Counted from the stretch's first letter, positions 45,987 through 62,527 are shown. The stretch: 64,000 nucleotides of DNA from JALOLG01 sp963776935 (GCA_963776935.1 CAVZOP010000001.1:700204-764203), one strand, 5' to 3'. The notes: generated by a model from the letters alone, not told the origin. A program made the numbers and translations.

Positions 45987-47363
45987 ATGACCGACGACAA
46001 GGCGTGCAAGGAGCCGCGCGAGGAGACCTGGGCCGAATCGGCCCGGCGACGCCGGATCGCCGTCGGGATGACGCCGAGCGGGCCGGTGCTCGTGCGTCCC
46101 GATTCCCTGATCATCCCCCTCGTCGACCCAGGGGTCGAGACCCGACTCAAGGCTGCGATTCCCGAGCTCAGCCGACAACTCGAACGTACCTTCTACCTCG
46201 ACGCCGACGAGAACGAACGGTCGCGCGAGGCCGGCTACCTGGTGCTGCGGACGACGATCGAAGCGCCCAACGGCCCTGATCGCTCGTGGAGCGCTGAGGA
46301 CGTTGCCCGCTGGATCGAGATCCTCGCCGAGCAGAAGGTCGCGGCCAGCCCGAACCACGTGTACGTGGCGCACACCATCTACGCCGGCAATCCCAACTAC
46401 ATCGGGCATCCCAACTACATCGGCCATCCCAACTACATCGGCCATCCCAACTACATCGGCCATCCCGGCCGCGCCCACACCGCGCAACCCGCCGTCGAGC
46501 CGTTTCTGCCCAAGCCGCTCGATCTCGGGCGGCGACCGAACGTGCTCGTGCTCGACACCGGGCTGCAGACCGACAACTCTCGGGGGAAACGGGAGGTCGC
46601 CAGCGACGCCCTGAAGGGGCAGGTGGTCGTCCACGCCAACTGGTTGGACGCCAGCAAGACCACCCAGCCCGGCAGTGCGCCCTTCGCCGACGACGAGGAC
46701 GAGCGCGACGACGACAACATCGGTGGGATCGATCAGCAAGCCGGCCACGGCACGTTCATCTCCGGCATCGTGCGACGCTTCTGCCCGGACGCGGAGGTCC
46801 ACATCGCCGGCGTCCTGTCGAGCTTCGGCGACGGTGACGACACCACGGTCATCAACGGTCTGCTCGCCGGCAAGGCCCGTCTCGACGCCGAAGGCAAGAG
46901 TCTCGACGTCGTGATCATGTCGCTCGGCGCCTACACCGAAGACGACAAGGAGCCGCCGTTGTGCGACGCCATCCGCCGACATCTCGACCCCGCTCGCACG
47001 ATCGTGGTCGCCGCGGCGGGCAACTCGGGCTCATGTCGGAAGCACTTCCCGGCGGCGATGCCCGACGTCGTCGCCGTCGGCGCCCTCGACGCGAGCGGCC
47101 GGGCGTGGTTCTCGAACTTCGGTCCCTGGGTCGACGCCTGCGCGCCCGGAGTCGACGTGGTGAGCACGTTCCTCGTCGGCGACGATCTGATCCACGGGTG
47201 GGCCAGTTGGACGGGTACGAGCTTCTCCGGACCGAAGGTGGCCGCCGCGATCGCCCAAGAGATGGTTCTGAACGGCGGTACCGCGGCTGAGGCGTGGGCC
47301 CGCTTGGCGGAGTGGCAACACTTCCGCTACCCCGACCTCGGGATCGTGTTCAACCTGGCGTAG
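45987..47363 (+). CDS. subtilisin-like S8 peptidase without signal peptide, copy A
   Basis: 458 aa from ATG 45987, 5 nt after GGGAGG. The N-terminal ~125 residues (RRRIAVGMTPSGPVLVRPDS onward) are not a signal peptide and look like a prodomain. A linker follows with hexapeptide repeats HPNYIG (residues 135-160). The S8 domain has Asp190 (VLVLDTG), His254 (AGHGTFISGI), oxyanion Asn346 (AAAGNSG) and Ser412 (WTGTSFSGPK), all intact. The enzyme is predicted to be cytoplasmic, which is rare for subtilases outside regulated or intein-like processing systems. The paralogue follows directly. Activation by the neighbouring CHAT protease is a hypothesis. Confidence 0.92.
   Translation: MTDDKACKEPREETWAESARRRRIAVGMTPSGPVLVRPDSLIIPLVDPGVETRLKAAIPELSRQLERTFYLDADENERSREAGYLVLRTTIEAPNGPDRSWSAEDVARWIEILAEQKVAASPNHVYVAHTIYAGNPNYIGHPNYIGHPNYIGHPNYIGHPGRAHTAQPAVEPFLPKPLDLGRRPNVLVLDTGLQTDNSRGKREVASDALKGQVVVHANWLDASKTTQPGSAPFADDEDERDDDNIGGIDQQAGHGTFISGIVRRFCPDAEVHIAGVLSSFGDGDDTTVINGLLAGKARLDAEGKSLDVVIMSLGAYTEDDKEPPLCDAIRRHLDPARTIVVAAAGNSGSCRKHFPAAMPDVVAVGALDASGRAWFSNFGPWVDACAPGVDVVSTFLVGDDLIHGWASWTGTSFSGPKVAAAIAQEMVLNGGTAAEAWARLAEWQHFRYPDLGIVFNLA
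46389..46466 (+). repeat. four 18-bp tandem repeats encoding NPNYIG/HPNYIG
   Basis: CATCCCAACTACATCGGC-type units at 46389-46460 plus a partial unit. The paralogue has a degenerate version (GNPVYTGNPGAYLANP) at the same position between prodomain and catalytic domain. Confidence 0.95.
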
Positions 47364-47416
47364 CGCCCGATCCCCGCATGGGGACGGCGGCGGCCGCACG
47401 GAGCAGCCCATCAGCA

Positions 47417-48832
47417 ATGGACGTCATCGATCACACCGACTACCCAGGCGACGACGTGCCGCACGCCGCCAAACTCCTGGCCCGCCGCATCGCCGTCGCC
47501 AACGGCCCGACCGGGCCGTATCTCGTCCGCGCCAACTCGGTGCTGGTCGAAACGGCCGACGACGACCATCTGGCGCGGCTGCAACAGTTCGCCAGCAACC
47601 TCGGTTGCCAGGTGCGCCGGGAGACCGGCCACGAATCGTGCACCACCAACCGCCATGCCACGATCGAGTTCGAACCCCGGTCGCTGCGGCCCGACTTCGA
47701 CACCGCGTCGCAGCGCGCCGCGAGCCGTGGTCGGCCCGTCGACCGGACGGGGTCCGGAGCCGGAGCGGCGCGCTGGTCGGTGCAGGGAATCGTCGACACC
47801 GGGCGGGCGCTCGTCGACGGTGGCTTCGACGCCAAGCCCAACCACGTCTACATGGGCAATCCGGTGTACACGGGCAATCCCGGCGCCTACCTCGCCAACC
47901 CCACCGGGACGTCGTCCAACGCGACGTCGGCGATGCCTGCGAGCGGCCCGATCGCGCTGAGGGAGGAGATCGTGCTCGGCGATCGACCGCGCCCGACCGT
48001 GCTCGTGCTCGACACCGGGCTCAGCACGACGAGCGATGGATCGACCGTGTGGGCCCAGCACGATCTGCTGCGCGGTGATCGACTGATCCTGCGCCAGCCA
48101 TGGCGGAACGATCCGACCGGTGTCGTCGATGACGAGGACGAACCCGACGACGACCCGTCCACCTCCGACGGCGTCGGCATCGTCGATCGGGCGGCGGGCC
48201 ACGGCACGTTCATCGCCGGAATCGTGCGACGTCTGTGCCCGGAGGCCATCATCTACGTCGAGGGGGTGCTGTCGAGCTTCGGCGACGGCGACGACGACAC
48301 GGTCGGCCAGGGCATCGAACACGCGACCCGAGTGCTCGGCCGCCCGTTCGACGTGATCATCATGAGCCTCGGCTGCTACACGGCCGACGGCGGACCGCCG
48401 CCGTTGGCCGACACGATCGCCGCCAACGTCGGGCCAGGAACGGTCGTCGTCGCCTCGGCCGGCAACGAGGCGTCGGCGCGCCTGCAGTACCCGGCGGCGC
48501 TGCCCAACGTCGTGAGCGTCGGCGCCCTCGGACCGACCGGCCGGGCCTGGTTCTCCAACTACGGCCCGTGGGTGGACGCGTGCGCGCCGGGGGTCGAGGT
48601 GCTGAGCACGTATCTGTACCAGCAGGAGACCAGCGGCCTGCGGCGGACGTACAACGGGTACGCGAGATGGAGCGGAACGAGCTTCGCGGCACCCAAGGTC
48701 GGAGCAGTCATCGCCCGCGAGATGTACACGAGCCTGATCCCGGGCGATACGGCGCGCGCCGCCTGGCACCGGTTGTCGTCCGATGCAAGGTTCCGCTACC
48801 CCGACCTCGGAGTGGTGTTCAACCTGGTCTGA
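47417..48832 (+). CDS. subtilisin-like S8 peptidase without signal peptide, copy B
   Basis: 471 aa from ATG 47417. This start aligns ARRIAVANGPTGPYLVRANS with the N-terminus of copy A; an upstream in-frame ATG at 47378 would add 13 residues. Triad Asp199 (VLVLDTG), His262 (AGHGTFIAGI), Asn350 (ASAGNEA) and Ser422 (WSGTSFAAPK). The linker GNPVYTGNPGAYLANP corresponds to the repeats of copy A. Shared motifs such as GVLSSFGDGDD and FRYPDLG at the C-terminus show that the two genes arose by duplication. The gap to copy A is 53 nt. A nested palindromic terminator follows. Confidence 0.92.
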   Translation: MDVIDHTDYPGDDVPHAAKLLARRIAVANGPTGPYLVRANSVLVETADDDHLARLQQFASNLGCQVRRETGHESCTTNRHATIEFEPRSLRPDFDTASQRAASRGRPVDRTGSGAGAARWSVQGIVDTGRALVDGGFDAKPNHVYMGNPVYTGNPGAYLANPTGTSSNATSAMPASGPIALREEIVLGDRPRPTVLVLDTGLSTTSDGSTVWAQHDLLRGDRLILRQPWRNDPTGVVDDEDEPDDDPSTSDGVGIVDRAAGHGTFIAGIVRRLCPEAIIYVEGVLSSFGDGDDDTVGQGIEHATRVLGRPFDVIIMSLGCYTADGGPPPLADTIAANVGPGTVVVASAGNEASARLQYPAALPNVVSVGALGPTGRAWFSNYGPWVDACAPGVEVLSTYLYQQETSGLRRTYNGYARWSGTSFAAPKVGAVIAREMYTSLIPGDTARAAWHRLSSDARFRYPDLGVVFNLV

Positions 48833-48847
48833 TTCAGGTCGCGTCAA

Positions 48848-48913
48848 AGCCCCCGGTTTGTGTCACCGCAACCGGCGAGGTTCGCCGGCGTCGGTGACAC
48901 AAACTTGGGGGCT
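48848..48913. terminator. large nested palindrome between the S8 genes and rpoC
   Basis: Left arm AGCCCCCGG-TTTGTGTCACCG (48848-48868) pairs with CGGTGACACAAA-CTTGGGGGCT (48892-48913), enclosing a second perfect hairpin CCGGCGA-GGT-TCGCCGG (48872-48888). It can terminate the convergent S8 (+) and rpoBC (-) transcripts. Confidence 0.85.
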
Positions 48914-48929
48914 CTGGGTTTCTGACTCC

Positions 48930-52808
<3,879 letters not shown>

Positions 52809-52881
52809 CTGATTCCTTACTTCGCTTCTCGTCTGCTGTCAGGGGGGTCGAGGGGACTTCGGTAGAAGCTCCCTCGAAACG

Positions 52882-56490
<3,609 letters not shown>

Positions 56491-56594
56491 AGATCACCTC
56501 TGTTCCGGGATGGCACGGTCGGATGCGGCCGCGGGCGCGCCAATGGACACCGCAAAACAGGGTGAACGGAACGGGCAACGCACGGCAACCGGGG

Positions 56595-56623
56595 ATGCTA
56601 CCTGGGGCGTGCGGAAACGTCAA
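56595..56623 (-). promoter_or_regulatory. sigma-70-type promoter for rpoBC
   Basis: Minus strand TTGACG (56618-56623), 17-bp spacer, TAGCAT (56595-56600); about 100 nt upstream of the rpoB GTG. Confidence 0.7.
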
Positions 56624-56735
56624 CTACCGCACGCGCCAAATCAGATCGGCCCCAACGGCGCCGGATTGCGGGACACGGTAAAGAACCCGCACCCGTCTGT
56701 CAAGCATCGGCGGGCGCGATGGCTCCGGGCGCGCC

Positions 56736-56788
56736 GAGCGCCCCGGCGCGCTCTCCGCCGAAAACGGCGGGAGTGCACCGGGGCGCTC
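56736..56788 (-). terminator. nested hairpin after rplL
   Basis: Outer stem GAGCGCCCCGG (56736-56746) with CCGGGGCGCTC (56778-56788); inner stem CCGCCG-AAAA-CGGCGG (56755-56770). No T-tract. Probably a partial terminator separating rplJL from rpoBC. Confidence 0.7.
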
Positions 56789-56794
56789 AGGTGC

Positions 56795-57184
56795 TCACTT
56801 CAGTTCGACGCTGGCGCCGGCCTCTTCGAGCTTGGCCTTGGCGGCCTCGGCGGCCTCCTTGGTGGCCTTCTCGAGCACCGCCTTGGGGGCGCTGTCGACG
56901 ACGTCCTTGGCCTCCTTCAGGCCCAGGCTGGTCAGCTCGCGCACGACCTTGATCACCTGGATCTTCTGGGCGCCGGCGCCGGTGAGGACGACGTCGAACT
57001 CGTCCTTCTCCTCCTCGGCGGGGGCGGCCGCGGCGCCACCGGCGGCACCGGCGGCGGCGACGGCGACGGGAGCCGCGGCGGTCACGCCGAACTTCTCCTC
57101 GAAGGCGTCGAGCAGTTCCTTGAGCTCGATCACCGTCATGTTGCTGATGGCGTCGAGGACTTCTTCTTTGGTGGTGGTTGCCAT
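56795..57184 (-). CDS. rplL: 50S ribosomal protein L7/L12
   Basis: 129 aa stalk protein: N-terminal dimerisation helix (VLDAISNMTVIELKELLDAFEEKFG), an Ala/Pro/Glu hinge, and the factor-binding domain EKDEFDVVLTGAGAQKIQVIKVVRELTSLGLKEAKDVVDSAP. Its gap to rplJ is about 60 nt. Confidence 0.98.
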   Translation of the reverse strand: MATTTKEEVLDAISNMTVIELKELLDAFEEKFGVTAAAPVAVAAAGAAGGAAAAPAEEEKDEFDVVLTGAGAQKIQVIKVVRELTSLGLKEAKDVVDSAPKAVLEKATKEAAEAAKAKLEEAGASVELK

Positions 57185-57247
57185 GGTGTTCTCCTGGTTC
57201 AGAAAAGTGTCGTGTCGGTAATGCGATTGCGATGTGTGGGGAGGCGG

Positions 57248-58038
57248 CTAGGCCTCGGGCTCGGGCTCCGATGGCGCGGCTTCCGGCTCCGGCTCGGGCT
57301 CCGACGCCGACTCCGGCTCCGGCTCCGAGTCGCGACTTCCGGCTCCGGCTCGGGCTCCGACGCCGCGACTTCCGGCTCCGGCTCCGATGCCGCGACTTCC
57401 GGCTCCGGCTCGGGCTCCGATGCCGCGACTTCCGGCTCCGGCTCGGGCTCCGACGCCGCGACTTCCGGCTCGGTGGGCACGCCACCGCGCTCGTCGATCA
57501 GGGCGGCGAGGCCGTAGGCGAAGTTGCGTGGCAGCGCCTGGAGCAGGCTGGCCGTCTTGACCAGTGGCGCCTGGAACGCTCCGGCGATCATCGCCAGCAA
57601 CTCGTCGCGTGACGGCAGGTCGGCGAGCGCCTTGATGTCGTCGGCCGACAGCAGCTTGGCGCCGAGGGACCCGCCCTTCAGCACCAGCAGCGGGTTCGTC
57701 CGCGCCGTGTCGCGCAACGCCTTGGCAGCGCCGGCGATGTCGCCCTTCACGAACGTGATCGCCGACGGTCCGATGAGGAGCTCCTCGAGCCCTTCGACCC
57801 CGGCGGTGCGGACGGCGAGACGGGCCAGGGTGTTCTTGTAGACCTTGTGCTCGGCATCGCTCGGACGCAGTGCGCCGCGCAGGCGGGCCAGATGGCCGAC
57901 GGTCAAGCCGCGGTACTCCGAGACGAACACCGCCTCGGCGGTGCCGAGCTTCGACGCGATCTCGTCGACGATCGCGACCTTGTCGGGCCTGGGAGCTCTG
58001 CCGGTGTCAGTCACAGGTTCGGTAGCAGTTTCACTCAT
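57248..58038 (-). CDS. rplJ: 50S ribosomal protein L10 with Pro/Glu repeat tail, one frameshift
   Basis: From ATG 58038 (MSETATEPVTDTGR). The L10 core reads KVAIVDEIASKLGTAEAVFVSEYRGLTVGHLARLR, YKNTLARLAV and GPSAITFVKGD. After ~180 residues the tail consists of EVAASEPEPEP repeats. Near 57330 one base seems missing; adding it keeps the acidic repeat frame to the TAG at 57248 (263 aa). Without it the frame continues to 57199 with an Arg/Ser-rich, non-repetitive end, which I consider the artefact. The tail lies next to the helix that carries L7/L12. Confidence 0.9.
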
Positions 58039-58218
58039 TCGATGCACACCTCCTTCGCTTCGACTCGTGGCTCGCCTGTGGACGGCGAACACCACGAGGA
58101 GCGATCGGCTCGTCGAGCCGACTTCCCAGGGGCATGCACCTCGGCTGGCGGAACTTCCATTCACCCTCCCCGTGAGGGGCGGGACCAGCGGTCTTCGGCG
58201 AGCAACCGGTATGTACGG
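58039..58218 (-). promoter_or_regulatory. L10 leader region upstream of rplJ
   Basis: The rplA-rplJ gap of 246 nt contains, in the minus-strand transcript, a TAGCGT -10-like element (58225-58230). It continues with GCCGAAGACCGCTGGTC, CCGCCCCTCACGGGGAGGG, and GAAGGAGGTG just before the ATG. The AGACCGC segment with flanking stems resembles the autoregulatory L10(L12)4-binding leader common in this position. The assignment is by position and motif only. Confidence 0.5.
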
Positions 58219-58284
58219 GGCGTCACGCTAGCGGCCCCGTCCCGAAATCACACGGCCGTCAGGCCCCGGAGATCACGGCGCACG

Positions 58285-58984
58285 TCAGACGAGGTCGGGA
58301 CGCAGGCGGGCGGTGTCGACGTGGACACCGGGTCCCATCGTCGACGACACGGTGATCTTCTTCATGTAGCGGCCCTTGGCGGACGCCGGCCGGGCGCGCT
58401 GCAACTCGTCGACGACGGCGTAGAAGTTGGCCTCGAGCTGGGCCGGCTCGAAGCTGACCTTGCCGAGCTGCACGTGCACGTTGCCGTAGCGGTCGGTGCG
58501 GTACTCGACCTTGCCGCCCTTGAACTCGCCGACGGCGCGGCCGACGTCGGTGGTGACCGTGCCGGTCTTCGGGTTGGGCATCAGGCCACGCGGGCCGAGG
58601 ATCCGGCCCGAGCTTGCCGACCAGCGGCATCATGTCGGGCGTCGCGATCGCCAGGTCGAAGTCGAACTTGCCGGCTTCGACCTGCGCCGCGAGGTCGTCG
58701 GCGCCGACGATGTCGGCCCCCGCGTCGCGGGCCTCCTGCGCCGCCGGACCGGTGGCGAACACGGCAACCCTGACGTCCTTGCCGGTGCCGGATGGCAGGG
58801 CGACGGTGCCGCGAACCATCTGATCGGCCTTGCGGGGGTCGACGCCGAGCCGGACGGCGACGTCGACGTTCTCGTCGAACTTGGCCGACGCCATCGACTT
58901 CACGAGACCCAGCGCCTCGGGTGGTGCGTAGAACTCGTCGCGGTCGAACTTCTTCGCCGCATCGGTGAGCTTCTTGCCTGACAT
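58285..58984 (-). CDS. rplA: 50S ribosomal protein L1, one frameshift
   Basis: From ATG 58984 (MSGKKLTDAAKKFDRD). VDVAVRLGVDPRKADQMVRGTVALPSGTGK and the signature LMPNPKTGTVTTDVGRAV are present. An extra G near 58607 separates MMPLVGKLG from RILGPRGLMPNP. Corrected length 232 aa, normal for L1. Confidence 0.95.
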
Positions 58985-59069
58985 GTGATGTCTCCCTCGG
59001 GATAGAGCGGCCCGAGCGAGGTGATCTCGGCGCACGCATTCGTGGTTGTGTTCGTGTGCAGCGGTTGAG

Positions 59070-59499
59070 CTAACGGACGACCTTGACGCCCATCGAGCGG
59101 GCGGTGCCGCGCACCTGGAGCTTGGCGGCTTCGAGGTCGTAGGCGTTGAGGTCGGGCATCTTGATCGTCGCGATCTCGGTCGACGTCGGCCTCGGTGATC
59201 GAGCCGGCGACCTCCTTGCCGGGGATCGACGCCGCCTTCTCGATGCCGGCCTTCTGGCGGATGAGCACCGGCGTCGGCGGGGTCTTGAGGACGAAGTCGA
59301 ACGTGCGGTCCTCGTAGACGTTGATCTCGACGGGGATGATCGTGCCGGTCTGCGACTCGGTGGCCGCGTTGTACTGCTTGACGAAGTCCATGATCGCGAC
59401 GCCGTGCGGTCCGAGCGCGGTGCCGACTGGCGGTGCCGGGCTGGCCTTGCCGGCCGGGATCTGGATCTTCACGATCGCCGCGAGTTTCTTCTTTGCCAT
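59070..59499 (-). CDS. rplK: 50S ribosomal protein L11, one frameshift
   Basis: MAKKKLAAIVKIQIPAGKASPAPPVGTALG and GVAIMDFVKQYN are canonical. An extra G at about 59180 breaks the frame after GSITEADV; the rest (TEIATIKMPDLNAYDLEAAK to SMGVKVVR, TAG at 59070) restores L11 to 142 aa. Confidence 0.95.
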
Positions 59500-59550
59500 G
59501 ACGTATCCCTTTTCCTGTGACGCTTGTGGTCAGCGGTGCGGCCGCGCTCG

Positions 59551-60455
59551 TCAGAGCTTGGCGACCTGGCTGAAGTCCATCTCGACGAGCGTCTCGCGCC
59601 CGAAGATGTTGACGAGAACCTTGAGCTTGAGGTGATCGGCGTTGATCTCGGCGATCTCGCCCGAGAAGTCGGCGAACGGTCCTTCGCGGACCCGGACGCT
59701 CTCGCCGACGTCGAAGTCGAGCTTCGGCTTCGGCCGCGCCGACGGCTCGGCGCCGTCGCCCTTGGCGGCGAGGAACGTGCCCACCTCGGCCCGTGAGAGC
59801 GGCGTCGGCTTCTGGCCCTGGCGGCTCTGGCCGACGAAGCCGGTGACGCCCGGCGTGTTGCGCACGCAGTACCACGACTCGTCGTCCATCACGCAGCGCA
59901 CCAGCAGGTAGCCGGGGAACACCTTGCGCTGCACCGTCTGGCGGCGGCCGTTCTTGAACTCGACGACCTCCTCCATCGGGATGACGACCTCGAAGATCTT
60001 GTCCTCCATGTTCATGCTCTGGATCCGAGCATGCAGGTTGGCGGTGACCTTCTTCTCGTAGCCGGACTGCGTGTGCACGACGTACCACGACCCGGGACGT
60101 GTCCAGGGGTCGTCGACCTCCACGTCGGCGACATCCTCGTCCGTCTCGGCGACGTCGCCGTGTCGGTCTCGGTGCCGTCGACCGTGCCGGCGGCGTCGGT
60201 CAGGTCGAACGACACGTCGGGATCGGCGACGACCGCATCGGCGACGCCGCGTCGCCTCGACCGCTCGGTCTCGACCGGCTCGGTGTCGGCCTCCTCGACC
60301 GCGACGTCCTCGACCGCGACGTCCTCGACGGCCGCGACCTCGTCGGCCGCGACCTCGTCGGCCGCACGTCCTCGACAGGACACGTCGTCGGCGATCAGGT
60401 CGTCGGATTGTTCGGTCGTCGTCTCGGTCATCTGGGGGGTCTCCTGATCGCTCAT
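59551..60455 (-). CDS. nusG: transcription factor NusG with acidic N-terminal extension
   Basis: The NGN domain (WYVVHTQSGYEKKVTANLHARI, then RKVFPGYLLVRCVMDDESW) and KOW domain (VGESVRVREGPFADFSGEIAEI) occupy the last ~185 residues. Upstream, the frame runs from ATG 60455 (MSDQETPQMTETTTEQSDD) through an Asp/Glu/Val/Ala-rich region with repeated VEDVAVEDVAVEE, joined to the NGN domain after correcting one shift near 60155. Corrected total is 301 aa. Long acidic N-terminal extensions occur in actinobacterial NusG. The start overlaps the secE stop. Confidence 0.92.
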
Positions 60456-60763
60456 GGGTAGAACCAGTCGGTGACCAGGCTCATCACGTAGTCGATGCCG
60501 CCGACGAACGCCGTGTAGACGACGACGGTGATGATCACGATGATCGAGTAGCGCTGCACCTCGGGGCGGCGCGGCCACGCCACCTTGCGCATCTCGTCGC
60601 GGACCTCACGGAGGTACTGACGAGGGCCGGTGCGCTCGCGGGTGGGCGTCGCTTCGGGCGCGCGTGTCGGCGCGCCCTTCTCGTCGAGGGCGCCCATCTT
60701 CTTGAGCGTGCGCTTCTGCTCGCGGTTCAGGTCGTCGAGTGACATGGTTGGTTCATGCTGCAT
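60452..60763 (-). CDS. secE: Sec translocon subunit SecE
   Basis: 103 aa: a charged N-terminus, then YLREVRDEMRKVAWPRRPEVQRYS, the SecE amphipathic helix, and one transmembrane helix IIVIITVVVYTAFVGGIDYVM. A second ATG at 60745 (MSLDDLNREQ) is an alternative start; neither has a clear ribosome-binding site. Confidence 0.95.
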   Translation of the reverse strand: MQHEPTMSLDDLNREQKRTLKKMGALDEKGAPTRAPEATPTRERTGPRQYLREVRDEMRKVAWPRRPEVQRYSIIVIITVVVYTAFVGGIDYVMSLVTDWFYP

Positions 60764-60800
60764 CGTCTGGTGGGCGGGCGATGAGACACGTCGGGATGGG

Positions 60801-60873
60801 CAGGGCAGGAGGGACTCGAACCCCCGACCGTCGGTTTTGGAGACCGATGCTCTACCAACTGAGCTACTGCCCT
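60801..60873 (-). tRNA. tRNA-Trp (CCA)
   Basis: 73 nt. Acceptor AGGGCAG/CTGCCCT, D-arm AGCTCAGTTGGTAGAGC, anticodon loop CTCCAAA, T-arm with GGTTCGAGTCC. CCA tail not encoded. Located upstream of secE as in many Actinobacteria. Confidence 0.97.
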
Positions 60874-60934
60874 CGGACGGGAACAGCCAGCGTACCAGCC
60901 GCTCCCACGGAGCGATCCGCAGCCCGACCAGCGG

Positions 60935-61099
60935 TCAGCGGGTCTCCTTGTGGACCGTGTGCCGCCGGTCGTTGCTGCAGTACTTCTTCATCTCGAGGCG
61001 CTCACGGTCGTTGATCTTGGACTTCATCGTGATGTAGTTGCGCCGCTTGCACTCGGTGCACTCCAGGGTGATCTTCACCCGCTTCTCGCTCTTGGCCAT
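60935..61099 (-). CDS. rpmG: 50S ribosomal protein L33
   Basis: 54 aa: MAKSEKRVKITLECTECKRR, NYITMKSKINDRERLEMKKY, CSNDRRHTVHKETR. The first CxxC pair is intact but the second is CSND, so the zinc ribbon is incomplete or uses other ligands (a His follows). Placed between tuf2 and tRNA-Trp. Confidence 0.95.
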   Translation of the reverse strand: MAKSEKRVKITLECTECKRRNYITMKSKINDRERLEMKKYCSNDRRHTVHKETR

Positions 61100-61108
61100 C
61101 TGTGATTT

Positions 61109-61221
61109 GCTCGCTTCGCTCGCTGGGGCGGCTTCGCTGACCGGGTCTTCGGGCTTGTGGACTTCTCGTTCGTGTCGCTGGGGCGGCTTCGGCCGAACCG
61201 GGTGTTCACCTTCGGTTCGGT
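61109..61221. repeat. REP-like element between rpmG and tuf2, shared with tuf1 flank
   Basis: GCTCGCTTCGCTCGCTGGGG at 61109 and GGCTTCGGCCGAACCGGGTG...CGGTTCGG at 61183-61220 match the tuf1 downstream flank (34081-34140). Related TCGCTCGC/TTCGCTTCGCTC elements occur near 16847 and 20594. Confidence 0.7.
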
Positions 61222-61267
61222 GGTCTGGCCCTGTGTGTTCGTTCTACCTGTTACTTGAGGATTTGGG

Positions 61268-62450
61268 TCACTTAGATTTCACGACGCGGCCGGCGCCGAC
61301 GGTGCGGCCGCCTTCACGGATCGCGAACCGCAGGCCTTCGTCCATCGCGATCGGCTTGCCCAACTCGACGGTCATCGCCACGTTGTCACCCGGCATCACC
61401 ATCTCGGTCCCCTCCGGCAACTCGACCGTGCCCGTCACGTCGGTCGTGCGGAAGAAGAACTGCGGCCGGTAATTGTTGAAGAACGGCTTGTGCCGGCCAC
61501 CCTCCTCCTTCGTCAACACATACACCTGACCCTCGAAATTGGTGTGCGGCGTAATGCTGCCCGGCTTGCACAACACCTGCCCCCGCTCCACATCCTCTTT
61601 CTTCGTCCCCCGCAACAACGCCCCGATGTTGTCCCCCGCCTGACCCTGATCCAACAACTTGCGGAACATCTCCACACCCGTACACGTCGTCTTCTGCGTC
61701 GCCCGCAACCCGACGATCTCGATCTCATCACCAGTGTGGACCACACCCTGCTCAACCTTGCCAGTCACCACCGTCCCCCGACCCGTGATCGTGAACACAT
61801 CCTCGATCGGCATCAAGAACGGCTTATCGAACTCACGCACCGGCTCCGGCACCGACTCATCCACCGCCGCCATCAACTCCAAAATCTTCGCCTGCCACTC
61901 CTCATCACCCTCCAACGCCTTCAACGCCTGACACCCGCACGATCGGCGCATCATCACCAGGGAACCCGTACCCGTTCAACAACTCCCGCACCTCCAACTC
62001 CACCAACTCGAACAACTCCTCGTCGTCGACCATGTCCGCCTTGTTCAACGCCACCACGATGTACGGCACCCCCACCTGACGCGCCAACAACACATGCTCA
62101 CGGGTCTGCGGCATCGGACCATCCGTCGCCGCCACCACCAAAATCGCCCCATCCACCTGCGCCGCACCCGTGATCATGTTCTTGATGTAATCCGCATGAC
62201 CCGGCATATCCACATGCGCATAATGCCGATTCTCAGTCTCATACTCGATATGAGCAATCGAAATCGTAATCCCCCGCGCCTTCTCCTCCGGCGCCTTATC
62301 AATCGCATCAAACGGCGTATACACCGCCAACCCACGATCCGCCAACGTCTTCGAAATCGCCGCCGTCAACGTCGTCTTCCCATGATCAATATGACCCATC
62401 GTCCCCACATTCACATGCGGCTTCGTACGCTCAAACTTCGCCTTACTCAT
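61268..62450 (-). CDS. tuf: elongation factor Tu, copy 2, one frameshift
   Basis: Nearly identical to tuf1 over its whole length, including the unusual NNT/NNG codon use. A single extra T at 61929 (absent from tuf1) shifts the frame between IVRVS and ALKALEGDEEW; corrected length is 393 aa. It differs at the C-terminus (GRVVKSK instead of GRVAKILK). Either an error or a decaying copy; because tuf1 is intact, loss of this copy would be tolerable. Confidence 0.93.
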
Positions 62451-62527
62451 GGTGGTTCCCTTGTTTCTCCAAAGGTGGTTGCGGTTGACTCTGGATTTGT
62501 TGCGGTCTGTGTGCAGTATCGTGTGTT

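Larger units (their letters stand above)
56491..56794 (-). other. 304-nt rplL-rpoB intergenic region
   Basis: No gene. It holds a nested terminator just after rplL (56736-56788) and a promoter (56595-56623), so rpoBC can be expressed both by read-through from rplJL and independently. Confidence 0.6.

Noticed and set aside
43296..48832. Type III CRISPR-associated TPR-CHAT (Craspase) locus
   Set aside because: No effector complex, crRNA array or gasdermin-like gene is present; neighbours are a sigma factor and S8 peptidases instead.
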